Shown: one piece after another, positions 51,951 through 63,109 of the stretch
Numbering within the stretch: position 1 is the first letter of the stretch
Layout: the number at the start of each line of letters is the position of its first letter
Assembly (NCBI GenBank): GCA_016165875.1
Contig: JABBOT010000005.1
Location: forward strand, 28,267,443 to 28,331,442
From: Acanthopleura granulata
Taxonomy: Eukaryota > Mollusca > Polyplacophora > Chitonida > Chitonidae
Direction: 5' to 3'
DNA: 64,000 nucleotides
Translations under genes and position numbers: made by a program
The notes under the pieces: generated by a model
What the model saw: the letters and a program-made list of their open reading frames with translations, nothing else
Database searches by the model: none
Told to the model about the DNA's origin: nothing

Positions 51951-53049
51951 AAAATGCAGTTACAGGCTGTATGCATATAATATGGCTCTTGTGTGCCCAG
52001 TAAGTTTTTAGGGCATTAGCATAGTGTAGATGGATTGTATAGTAAACAAAGTGGAGCTAAGTGGTATGTACATATAGAACATGGCTGTATTTATTTATTT
52101 AGTTGATCGGTGTTTTACGCCGGACTCAAAAATATTTCACTTGAATACGACTTCGACCAGTTGCTGTCAGACCTTTCACGTACGATGGGAGAGGAAGCCA
52201 GCATGAACTGGACTTGAACTCATAGCGACCACACTGACAGAATCAAATTAAGGGGTACAAACATATAGTACATGACTAGCAGACAAAGAGTGCGTAACAT
52301 GGCTGTGGTACATACAGTAAATTTGACTGGTATAAAATAGTGCGTACTAGAATGGAGTGGACATATATAATATTTGTGGGCTATAAACATATAATACATT
52401 ACTTTAGTTGGAGTTAGGGACACATACACTGAGTGCCTGGTGGTAGTGGAAGTATGGGATATATTATACATTACATGGGTGAAGTGGACACGCAATACAG
52501 TTGTGGGGTGTATGAGTGTGGTACCTATCTGTAGTAGATACAGAGTGCAGTTATGGGGGTATATGAGAGTGGTACATGTCTGTAGTAGATACAGTATGTA
52601 GTTATTTGGGTATATACATACATTACATGGTTGTACTGGGCAGAGAGCAGTTATGGGGTATGTGCGTACACATGCGTATACATGGTTGTAGATTGTATTT
52701 ATTGGGTATATGTGTAGTACATGACTGTATGTGGAGTTAGGGGAAATACAGTTAGGGGAGTGCAGTTAGGGGAAATACACATATTATACGTGATTGTAGT
52801 AGTCAGAATAAAACTTAGACATAAACACCTGGTATATGACTGTACAGGACACAAAATGTCGTTATCAGACATATGCATGTAGCATATGGTTGTTGTAGAC
52901 ACAATGTGCAGTTACGGGGCATGCATATAGTACACGGTTGTAGTAGACAAAGCGTGCAGTTGTTATTACATTTTGTATGAAGGAGGGAGTTTTCCGATAG
53001 GAAAGCTTACCGACTGGCCCGAAAATTCATTGAATGCTGGAGATGAGAC
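51951..53049 (+). repeat. ~1.1-kb tandem duplication, unit 1
   Basis: Begins AAAATGCAGTTACAGGCTGT. Unit 2 begins at 53,050 with AAAATGCAGTTACAGGTTGT and is split by the LINE (53,050-53,373 and 58,314-59,115). Confidence 0.9.
52088..52226 (-). mobile_element. SINE family 1, internally deleted (tandem unit 1)
   Basis: TTTATTTAGTTGATCGGTGT to CTTGAACTCATAGCGACCA. About 50 bp of body present in the unit 2 copy is missing. Confidence 0.8.
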
Positions 53050-53185
53050 AAAATGCAGTTACAGGTTGTATGCATATAATATGGCTCTTGTGTGCCCAGT
53101 AAGTTTTTAGGGCATTAGCATAGTGTAGATGGATTGTATAGTAAACAAAGTGGAGCTAAGTGGTATGTACATATGGAACATGGCT

Positions 53186-53373
53186 GTATTTATTTATTTA
53201 TTTCATTGGTGTTTTACGCCGTACTCAAAAATATTTCATTTGAATACGACGGCGACCAGCATTACGGTAGGAGGAAATCGGGCAAAGCCGGGCATAAACC
53301 CGTGACCATCGGCCGGTTGCTGTCAGACCTTCCACGTACGATGGGAGAGGAAGCCAGCATAAACTGGACTTGA
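53186..53373 (-). mobile_element. SINE family 1 in tandem unit 2, interrupted by the LINE
   Basis: The tail and body lie here; the head continues at 58,302-58,335. The break is at AACTGGACTTGA, which is repeated on both sides. Confidence 0.85.
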
Positions 53374-53699
53374 ATGAATGAATGAATTATTATGGCTTAA
53401 CGCCACATCGGCAATATCTCAGCCATATCGTGGCGAGAACAAGGTGGAACCACGAGACAGTTCAGGTTTTCGATAGTGACGTGAGAACATTAAAAAGAAA
53501 ACAAAAATGTTCGGACATGGGTTAAAATCAGGTAAGAAAACCAAAACAGTTAAAACTCGAAAACCAGCATATTAAGGAAATTTTATGACAAATATATGTT
53601 TTTGAGAATAAAGTTTATATTTTATGATAAAGGCCAATGGCCTTCAAATATTTTATAAATCATATATATAAAACAAATCATATATGCAGTTTACTGTGT

Positions 53700-56303
53700 A
53701 GAATCTTTGCCGCACATGGGCAAAGTCCACACAGTCAACCAGGATATGTTTGATGCCGTATTCAGCACCACATCCAACACACTCGGGAGCACTGCCCCCA
53801 TCCAGGATAAAATTGTGTGTTAGACGAGAATGCCCAACACGGCATCTTGTTAAAACCACTTGCTCTCTACGAGGCATACCCAGTGTATAAGAGTTATGGC
53901 CAATGACGGGGTGAGAGTTTATTACACACCTGCACGTCCCATTCATCCTGCCAAAAGCGACGAATATACTTAAGAATATTAGATTTAAAGTCAGTATAAG
54001 GGATTTTAACTTTTGATATGGATTTATTTAGGGCAGCCTTTGCCTCCCTGTCCACGACTGTGTTTTCATGGATACCAACATGGCTTGGTATCCAACAGAA
54101 TATACTATCTTTGCCTCTTTTAATCAATTTTCTATGTAAGGCTAAAATTTGCAGAATAAGCGGGTTTTTAAATTTATTATTCTGCGTTGCCAAAAGGCAG
54201 GAGAGCGAGTCACTGCATATCATTGCCCTCTGGGCACGCCCAGAGGAAACATATGATATGGCCAGGAGTATAGCCCTGGCTTCTGCAGAAAAGATACACG
54301 ATGAAGACGGAAGACGAAGAGAAGAGACCCGCTGTTCTAAGACAGCCGCAGCCGCAACCCTGTCCCCATCCTTCGACCCGTCAGTGTCTATAAATTTATA
54401 ATTTGGATAATTAGCCTTGATTTCAGCAAAAGCTTGCTGAGTTATAAGAGGATTTGTATTCGATTTATTATGTTGACGTAGAGCAAATATTAGTTTAGGT
54501 TGTGGAAGAAGCCAAGGAGGTGACTCCGGAAAAGATACCGGAGCTATCTCCTCTAGATTGGTGTTAGCTTCTACAACATGGTCCCGTATACGAAGACCAA
54601 AAAGAGGGATCTTGTTAGGACATTTAGTATATTTGTCTACACATGATGGATTGAAAACACAGTCGTAGCCAGGGTTTGTTGGGTGAGCTTTAAGCTTTGT
54701 TGCATATTTAAGGCTGAGTTTAATACGTCGGTTATGTAAAGATGGCTCATTGGCTTCCACGTATAAACTCTCTATTGGTGAGGTTCTAAAGGCACCAAGG
54801 CTGAGCCTCAGACCTTGGTGATGGACCGGATCCAACATTTTAAGATATGATTTCCTAGCGGAACAATAAATGATGGACCCATAGTAGAAGACCAAGAGAG
54901 TCTCAAGTGGTTCATGCGGTAAATGGTTCAGAAATTTATAATATACATTATGAGGACCACATGCAGTATCATGTGCCTTTCTCAATGCAGTTTTTAGTTC
55001 ATCGATATTAAAAGGACGATTATAATCCTCTAAGTTTTTAGAAGAAAGGGGCAATTTAATTTTCTCCTTCTGGTTTTTGATATGCTGAAATTCTGAAGTA
55101 TAATTCTCATCAGAAGATTTTTTAGAAATTGACTCCGCTAATTTATTAGCTATATCTGATGGTGAAGTTAGTATGTTATCTCCATCTTTCAAGAGCTGGA
55201 CTTTTGCTTTATTATTTTTGCCCTTAAGTTTCTGAACCATATTCCAGACCTTACGCATAGGTGTTTTTGACGAAGTTCCGCCAACAAGATCGTCTCTTGG
55301 ACTTAAGTAATCGGCGAGCCTTAGCTCCAAGAATGCGAACCTGGTTTAAATTATTATCCGTAGGACAATGATTGAACTTGCGTTCAACCCTTTTACGGTC
55401 TTTTATCGTTTTACGACAGTCATTGTCGTACCAGGGTTTACTTTTGGATTTTGGACTGGTCGAGGTCTTAGGGATAGTTCTATCTGCAGCTAGTAATATA
55501 AGCTCATTAAATTTAAATATAGGGTCATCTGCTGCATTGAGGGTCTGTGGAGTGATATCAGCCTCACAGAACATCTCAAATGCCATCCAATCTGCTTTAT
55601 CGAACTTCCACCTAGCTACACGTTCTAAAGAATTAGAAGTGAGATGCTCTACGATAATAGGAAAATGGTCACTACCATAAAGATCCTCATGCACTCTCCA
55701 GGAAAAATCCGGGAGAAGTGATGGATCGGTAATAGTGAGATCGATAGCAGAATAAATGCCATTACCCGCATGTAAATGAGTATTAGAACCATCATTGAAA
55801 TAACACAGTTCCTCCTTGGTTAAAAAATCTTCTACTACCTTGCCCTTATTATTTATGTTGTTACTTCCCCATAAGGGGTTATGGGAATTAAAATCGCCCA
55901 TTATTATGAACAGTGTAGGTAATTGTTCTTTCAAATTATGTAACTGTAAAGCTGACAAAGAGGTGTTCGGAGGAATATAAACCGAACACAAAGTGACTGT
56001 CTTAGACAATGAAAGACGAACGGCCACAACCTGAAGCTCTCTATCCAGAGTTACAGGACTGTGGATAATATTATTATTTATGAAGATAGCGGAGCCGCCT
56101 GCGGCTCACTCTTCTTCGTGACAAAATGTACTATAAAATGAATAATTTTTTAGAGTTATTTTATCTTTGTCAGATGTCTTCAGGTGAGTTTCCTGAAGCC
56201 AAATGGCAATAGAATTTAATGATTTGACCAGCTGTGTTATTTCAATAAAATTAACCTTAAGACCTCGACAATTCCACTGTATAATTTTGTCGTATGTAGA
56301 CAT
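53700..56303 (-). pseudogene. LINE ORF2 (endonuclease, RT, RNase H), broken
   Basis: The endonuclease starts at 56,303 (YDKIIQWNCRGLKVNF, then WLQETHLK), has a TGA near 56,106 and continues at 56,027-55,251 with IIMGDFNSHNPLWGS and YGSDHFPIIVEH. A frameshift near 55,270 leads to the 55,330-53,894 frame. It enters the RT domain (ACGPHNVYYKFLNHLP), then jumps directly to the thumb (KMLDPVHHQGLRLSLGAFRT). The palm with the catalytic YxDD box is absent without breaking the frame. RNase H follows with DTDGSKDG, AEARAILLAI, CSDSLSCLLA and WIPSHVGIHENTVVDREA. A Cys/His end (ECVGCGAEYGIKHILVDC) is in another frame at 53,946-53,653. Confidence 0.9.
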
Positions 56304-57644
56304 TACGGAGGGAGGCGTATAGGAGATTTGTTTTTGTGTTTGGATCGAGGACGACCCTTCCTTGGAGATCGGCTGGAAGATCTCCCTGGTGCAGGTGATG
56401 TATCCATCACATCCGCATCTGATGTTGAAGGGACAACGTCCTCCAACGATCCAAACCTGTTAAATGTTTGGACAGGATCTCGAGTGGCCTTAGACAGACG
56501 TTCTGTTGGGCCACTCAGATTCCTGGTTTTAATATTACTTTGAAGTTTGTTATTGGATTTGTTTCTGTCATCATTTTTACAGGACTGAGTTTCAGGTATA
56601 ACATTTTTTCTGTATTCTTTACTGGCTTTATTTCTTGTACTGTGATGGTCTGGGTTGAGCAGGAGTTCCATTCAGGTTGAGCTGAAGGTTCCACAGTGAT
56701 CGGACTAGGTTTGTCGTTTCCAATGGGCCAAGTCAAGGAAGTTTGAGTTGCAACAGATGTTGCAGCTCGCTTGACTACATTGGCAAACGAAGTCTGCGGT
56801 GGCGTATTCGAAAGTGAGGCCAATTTGCGGTCCTCCTGATAGGAAATGTTGTTTTTAGTCTTTAAAGTGATTATTTGTTTTTCTTTAATGAAAAGAGGAC
56901 AGTCCTTAGAGGAGGCCATATGATCTCGGCAGCAAATGCAGCCCTTAACTGTGCTGCTGCAGTCAAAACCATCATGACCATCTGAAACAAACCAGCTTAT
57001 TTTTACATTGGCCTTTGCCATAACCAAATTTTTGGCAAGTAAAACATCGTGTCGGGTTAATTATGTATAAGTCCACATTAACCCTATACGGGCCAATGTA
57101 GATATATGATGGTAGAGACGTGGTATTAAAGGTTATCAGATATGTGTTTAATTTGAGGATGTTGCCAGCTTTTTTTGTTGTGAAACGCTTCACTCTGACA
57201 ACACCCTGTGGTTTTAATTCTGCACAGATTTCTTCTTCAGACAGGCCAAGATATCCCCATCCCTGTCACGTATTATTCCCTGACAACTGTTTAGGGTATT
57301 GTGAGGGAATGTAAAAACAGATACATCGGAAATTTCATTAGTAAATTTTTAGATTGTTGTTTCCGGAAACATTCGATTAGAATGTCTCCGGATGGCAGCT
57401 TTTTGACGTTTCTTAAAGTGCCTGCTGCACCCTCCAAAGCCCTCTTCAAAAGAAAAGGATGTATTTTAGAGGCCGGCTTTTGTTCACTCTTTGTTGAGAG
57501 AACAATAAAAGTCGGCCAACTTTCCTGTCCAATGTCTAGAGGATCTGATAAAGCCTCCAGCTTTCTCTTTTTATCAACCCCTGAAATTGGCTGAGAAGAC
57601 GATCGCAAATTAGAAACATTTTTTGAAAGATTTAGGGGATTCAT
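56303..57644 (-). pseudogene. LINE ORF1 (Gag-like, zinc knuckles), broken
   Basis: The frame from 57,644 (MNPLNLSKNVSNLRSS) contains an RRM-like region (FLLKRALEGAAGTLRNVKKL). Frames then shift to 57,193-56,972 (ITFNTTSLPSYIYIGPYRVN, CFTCQKFGYGKGQC) and 57,027-56,515 with two more Cys clusters (CSSTVKGCICCRDHMASSKDC). A last segment (56,671-56,303) is basic and Ser/Arg-rich (GRSSSRSPRKGRPRSKHKNK). ORF1 would bind LINE RNA. At least three frame breaks are present. Confidence 0.8.
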
Positions 57645-58313
57645 AATAAATAATTAGGGATTCACCCCACGTGTTCCCCACCCACCACGGAGTGCCAGCA
57701 AGGGCGATGCTTGAACCTGGGGATACCCAGCAGGAAAGACACCAAGGATTCCACACGGGGTATACTCAAATAGATGGCCTTAATATGCACACCCCATTTC
57801 CCACCCGAGCTCCTCCATCACCCACCCAATGAAGGAGGTTGCACATTAGACACGGACTACTTGAGTGACCCTACAGCCACCGCCTCAAGCGCAATCCCAC
57901 GAACGAAATTTGAGAAAAATCATTTGTTCTGTAAAGAGTGTTTATATAGAGAAGTTTTGGAACCACGCAGAGGCAGGCGTGACCAGCCGATTGATCGGAG
58001 CGGGCCATCCGACCGCCCGTCTTTGGAGAAGTAAGGGCCGAAGTGGAGTGTTGGGCGTGAGGACCTCGCAAGATCAACCCGCCCTCAGCCACCAGGATCC
58101 CGTCCTCCCCCATCACGGCTCGCAACCCACGGTAAACAGGTTGCCCCTTTTATTCGCCTTGTACGACAAGCCCGGGGAGGCTGTGGAACTATTCTATTCA
58201 CCGGAATCACACGGGAGAGCCCTAGGTTAGTCGCCTTGTACGACAAGCTTGCCTAGAGAACTGGGGCCCTAATCTTTTCACTCCCGGGAACCCCACGGGG
58301 GAACTGGACTTGA

Positions 58314-59115
58314 TCTCATAGCTACCGCATTGACAGAATCAAATTAAGGGGTATAAACATGACTAGCAGACAAAGAGTGCGTATCATGGCTGTGGTACAT
58401 ACAGTAAAAATAGTGAGCACTAGAATGGAGTGGACATATATAATATTTGTGGGCTATAAACATATAATACATTGCTTTAGTTGAAGTTAGGGACACATAC
58501 ACTGAGTGCCTGGTGGTAGTGCAGGTATGGGATGTATTATACATTACATGGGTGAAGTGGACACGCAATACAGTTGTGGGGTGTATGAGTGTGGTACCTA
58601 TCTGTAGTAGATACAGAGTGCAGTTATGGGGGTATATGAAAGTGGTACATGTCTGTAGTAGATACAGTATGCAGTTATTTGGGTATATACATACATTACA
58701 TGGTTGTACCTGGCAGAGAGCAGTTATGGGGTATGTGCGTACACATGTGGCACATGGCTGTAGATTGTATTTATTGGGTATATGTGTAGTACATGACTGT
58801 ATGTGGAGTTAGGGGAAATACAGTTAGGGGAGTGCAGTTAGGGGAAATACACATGTTATACGTGATTGTAGTAGTCAGAATAAAACTTAGACACATAAAC
58901 ACCTGGTATATGACTGTACAGGACGCAAAGTGTAGTTATCAGACATATGCATGTAGCATATGGTTGTTGTAGACACGATGTGCAGTTACCGGGTATACAT
59001 ATAGTACACAGCGTGCAGTTGTTATTACATTTTGTATGAAGGAGAGAGTTTTCCGATAGGAAAGCTTACCGACTGGTCCGAAAATTCATTGAATGCTGGA
59101 GATGAGACCGATATA
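58314..59115 (+). repeat. Tandem unit 2, right part, with minisatellite
   Basis: Continues the unit after the LINE and matches 52,218-53,045 closely (GACAGAATCAAATTAAGGGG onward). Similarity stops after GAATGCTGGAGATGAGAC (about 59,107). Confidence 0.9.
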
Positions 59116-59344
59116 AAATGTCCGCTTATCTTTGATAGGTGTATATGTGAATTACAGATGTGGAGTTTTTACAAATTTAAAAATCGGGATGAAGTATGTG
59201 GTATTTGGAGTCATACTTTCATTACGCGCGAAACGAAATGCCAGATGTATTTGCTAAACTCATATATGGGATTTATGTGAGAATTAAAATGTGGTTTACT
59301 TAGGAATATTTCCTTACATGGTACATTTGAATTAATCAGTGAAT

Positions 59345-59700
59345 GAGCGCTTGGAGTTTAACGTCTTACTTAAAAATGTTTGAGTCATATAACGACGTGT
59401 AGTCCTTCTGGTGTGTGCAAAATAGTATGTCTTCTTGTGGTAGGGTGTGTCCATGCCGCCACTGATACGTCATGCCTAAGAAACCAGGCATGACACCCCA
59501 CCCAGTCACACCAGTCATTACACTGACATCGGGCCGACCAATCCTGTTTCCTTGCTCTAAGCTCTAAATGTTGAGCGCCAAGCGATGTAAAGACAAGTAC
59601 CATTTCTTTGAAGTCTTTGGTGTGACACGACCCTGGCTTGAACCTGAGTCTCCCAACCTCAAAGTGGAATCTCTAACCACTACAACACCAAGGCGGTTAC
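59345..59700 (-). mobile_element. SINE family 2, full length
   Basis: Tail at left (GAGCGCTTGGAGTTTAACGT), middle CAGGCATGACACCCCACCCA, head at right whose complement reads GTTGTAGTGGTTAGAGATTC and GGTTCAAGCCAGGGTC. Confidence 0.85.
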
Positions 59701-59704
59701 ATTT

Positions 59705-60035
59705 GAATTATGAATGTAGAGCCTGTAGCGAGGACCTTCATGCGACGGCAAATCTGGGCTATATTTGCTAATTACACTTATGAACGTATAATGTACATTC
59801 GTATCAATCCTCGATTGTCCCTTTAAGCTATTTTCGTTTGATTTGACCACGCAAAATTTGGAGTAATTCTAAACCGGTTACGTCTAATAAATATTTTCCC
59901 TACATGTAATTCTGCTTAAGTCATGTCTCTAAGATGTCATTAGAAACTTCCGATTGCTCAGTCTATTCTCTACCGTTAATAACTGTATGCATTTTTCTAA
60001 ATGAAACTGGTCTGTTGAAATTTGATTTTGTGCTT
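59705..60035. other. Non-coding stretch
   Basis: Nothing recognised. Confidence 0.5.
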
Positions 60036-60037
60036 TA

Positions 60038-60170
60038 CGTTTATTTATTTACTTATTTGTTTGGTGTTTTTCGCTATACTCAACAATATTTCAATTATGG
60101 CATGGCGGGCAGCATTATGATGGGAGGAAATCGGGCGAAACCAGGGAAAAACCCGCGACCATTAGTAGGT
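60038..60170 (-). mobile_element. SINE family 1, tail and body
   Basis: TTTATTTACTTATTTGTTTG tail, then ACTCAACAATATTTCAATTA and GGGAGGAAATCGGGC; the head is missing. Confidence 0.75.
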
Positions 60171-60174
60171 TAAT

Positions 60175-60738
60175 TTGCATATTGTTGTGCCGGTCGGTGG
60201 CGTGAATTGTTATTTGAATACATCGCTTAATATGGTGCCAGAAAACGTGTAAATTCCTGGTACTTAAGAATTCACCTGAAGAGTTAAAGAAACACACTGA
60301 GATAAAGTGATAAGTGGCTATATTTCACCAGTTACGCCTGACCAATTGACCGTCGTCGTCACTGCTGTGGTATTATTCCATATGCTGTAGTCATTTATGT
60401 TATATTACACCTACAGATCTAGTATATGTGTTCAAGGCACAGTTATAGGCTGCATGTGAAGCTATAATTATGGGTTATATAAGAAACTCACAAACTATGC
60501 ACATGCGTTGACTAACACTTAATACACTCCGTATCTGCGCTCTGACGGTTACTTGGCCTAGGCGAGGTAACCGAGTCAAGTACTATATTTATTTCGATGT
60601 AAAATGGGCATGGTGAACGAGGGTGACCTGTGGGGGTTGTCAGAGGGCTGGCAAATACGGGGTTTTTTGTAAGCCCCACATTTAATTTCATGCCCCACAA
60701 GAAAGGTTAATATAGGGAAATGCCCCGTATGTCTCATA
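60175..60738. other. Non-coding stretch
   Basis: No gene or repeat recognised. Confidence 0.5.
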
Positions 60739-60904
60739 ATGTCTAAGTATATATGTATATATATATATGTTTAATTAATTTACAGACTAAAGTTTCCTTG
60801 TATACTATGTACTGGTATATTATGTACTCTTGTGGATAGGTCATGTGACTTTATAGTGAATTGTGCACATGTAGAGTTATCTTTTTTCATTTATTTATCT
60901 CGAC

Positions 60905-61039
60905 AATTTCACGGGTATTCATTTGGGCAACAGATCGGTGTCAACTGTCAATAGGTATCAGGGAAATGGGTGTGTGGAAACGGAGAGTATAACAAGACTA
61001 AACCATTATATGAACGATTTATTGAATTTTCAGATTTGG
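60905..61039 (+). pseudogene. PC4-like gene, exon 2 remnant
   Basis: The frame reads GIHLGNRSVSTVNRYQGNG and ends HYMNDLLNFQIW before a TGA near 61,039. The first ~90 bp of the exon are missing. The GxHLGN motif and the C-terminus are conserved with 32,158-32,371. Confidence 0.7.
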
Positions 61040-61633
61040 TGAAAAATATTGTTGTTAACTAATAGTTCCAGTTTGCGAGTTCTGTTTTTTTCTGTACGTA
61101 TTGCACAATGAAAGTTGAATACTATATATATCGTTGGGCGTGTTTGTAATGTAATGATGTAGCAGTTTACCCAAATGATTGGTGTTGATCTGGTGGGTGT
61201 TGCTCCGATCAGTGTTGATCCGATTGATGTTTATTGTTATTTATCATGAGCTAAAAGATTGATGTTGATTTGGGGTTTTTCACGGCCTACTGTACGTCAT
61301 GTTTACACGGCGATATGGTGCAAAGAGTCTTTCTCTTGAAACAGTAAAATCCGTGTCACGGTCAATGGGAGATAACTCATCCCAAATCTTACTCCGTTCG
61401 CTGTACACGAGCATGTGCTTTCAAAATGTCGCTTTATAAATATTGGAGGTCAGTATAGATATATACGTATGTCGAGGATAGTGTAAGGCGTACGGTACTC
61501 TACAGTATTTCGTTATTATTCCACTGGTTAGATAGGTGATAACACTCCTAAAATGAAATCGACAGTTTCAGGTTAGAAAGAACTTGTTGATTCAATGAGC
61601 GATCTCGAAGTATATAAGGGGTTAGTGGAATCT

Positions 61634-61909
61634 ATGTTTGAAGATCAGCTTGTGAACTAGGGACGGTGTACTATTCTCCAACTATTCACCAAAGACCTTT
61701 GTGACCGCTTAGAGAATTCTAATCCAATTGATAAATACTATTACCGTGAAGTTATACCGAAACGCATAAACTCACAAGCGCAAGTTGGCAGCCACAATAT
61801 ATATAAAACCGGAATTAATATCTCTCACGTGCTGGATGCTTACATCTCTAGCTGTCGGTATCACTTGTGCTGCAACTTGTTGGTGTTTAGTGAAATGGCT
61901 ATAAAATAA
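61634..61909 (+). pseudogene. Small membrane protein, copy 2, nonsense-interrupted
   Basis: Starts MFEDQLVN, then a TAG at codon 9, after which the match to 31,439-31,161 continues with frameshifts up to the region of the membrane helix. Confidence 0.7.
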
Positions 61910-61924
61910 ACGTACCTATCCATT

Positions 61925-63030
61925 GTGACTTACCGCCGACGGAGAAAGAGAGTTCGAATCCATACGAACGCCAAGAAAAAAGCGGAAAAACCTAAACCTC
62001 AGGATACTGTCGCTCAAGAATCAGAACAGCTACATTATGACCCCCAGAGCCCAGCTGCTTATAGCGGGGTTGGTGCTTTATTATGGGAAGCACGTCAACA
62101 TGATCTACCTGTGTCACCTGATGGTGTAAAGACTTGGTTAGCTGAACAGGAGACGTATACACTTCATCGTCCAGTTCAGCGACTCTATGCCCGTAATAGA
62201 GTTATTGTGGGCCCCATAAACAGTCAGTGATTTGGTTGACATGAGTAGAGTAGCCAGGTATAATTCTACCAACCGTTACCTGCTCATATGCATCGATATT
62301 TTTTCGAAATATGCTTGGGTAGTTCCCATTCCTCCAACACAAGTGCTAATCTTACCGAAACGTTTAAAAGGATTTTCAAATCTGGACGAAAGCTATTATT
62401 TTTACAAACAGACGAAGGCAAAGATTGGTTGATTAAATAACTGAATAAACATATGAATGAATGAATAAGGATTTACCTATGTTAACTGTGTAGTTTCATT
62501 TGCAAGCTTTAATACGCGGTTACAATCGGGCTCATAACCGCAGCATTCGGCGACCTCCAATTACCGTTACAGCTGACAATCGACACATTTGTGTTTAATT
62601 GTTTTGTCACGTGTTAGAGAAGAGGCAAACTGTGAACACGAAGTTCCTGCTATACTATATAGCTCTATGCAATTCTGGTGCAGTCGGAGAATTTATCGGT
62701 ATAAAACAGGAGGTGTCGCTCGTATTAGTCAAGAGAACTTTTGAGAAGTCTTACCTACCTAACTGGAGTCAGGAAATTTTCCGTGTTGTAGCACGTCATC
62801 CCCGGGAACCTGTTGTGTACATATTAGCTGATTTGAATGAAGAAGACTCTCGGGAAAGTTTTACTAGACAGAACTCCAGCCCGTAAAAACTACACCTGAT
62901 ACGTACTATCAAGTGGAGACTGAATTAGACAGCAAAAAGAAACGTGGGAAGACATATTACTTGGTGAAATGGCGAGACTGGCCGGCTGCTTTTAATTCGT
63001 GGTTGGCTGAAACAGATGTGAAACGTATTT
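61925..63030 (+). pseudogene. Polinton integrase, copy 2, broken
   Basis: The start codon is GTG where copy 1 has ATG. N-terminal part (SPAAYSGVGALLWEARQHD) to a TGA near 62,230. The core beginning (RVARYNSTNRYLLICIDIFS, then KYAWVVP) with the first catalytic Asp is kept at 62,232-62,330, unlike in copy 1. A deletion then removes the following part. Further remnants lie near 62,505-62,580 (RGYNRAHNRSIRRPPITV) and 62,700-62,880, and a chromodomain (KRGKTYYLVKWRDWPAAFNS) ends at 63,030. Confidence 0.85.
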
Positions 63031-63109
63031 AAAAACGGTCTTCATCCTACCTGTGCTGTCTCCTTTCGCGATGCCTAAAAGTGTGTAGATAACTGCGTGT
63101 GAAGGTCTT

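Larger units (their letters stand above)
50850..53050. repeat. Degenerate ~50-57-bp minisatellite
   Basis: Recurring words ACATGGCTGTAGTAGACA, GAGTGCAGTTATGGGGTATA and TGCATATAGTACATG follow each other in order over 2 kb with many small changes. SINEs interrupt it at 51.0, 51.24-51.61 and 52.09-52.23 kb. Confidence 0.85.
53374..58301 (-). mobile_element. I-type non-LTR retrotransposon (LINE) with 12-bp target-site duplication
   Basis: Layout on the minus strand: 5' UTR (58,301-57,645), ORF1 with zinc knuckles, ORF2 with AP endonuclease, RT, RNase H and a C-terminal Cys motif, then a 3' tail of TTCA repeats (53,374-53,390). RNase H plus a zinc-knuckle ORF1 fits the I group. AACTGGACTTGA flanks it at 53,362-53,373 and 58,302-58,313. 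Confidence 0.92.

Noticed and set aside
54018..54401. 127-codon plus-strand frame in the LINE
   Set aside because: It is antisense to the RNase H coding region.
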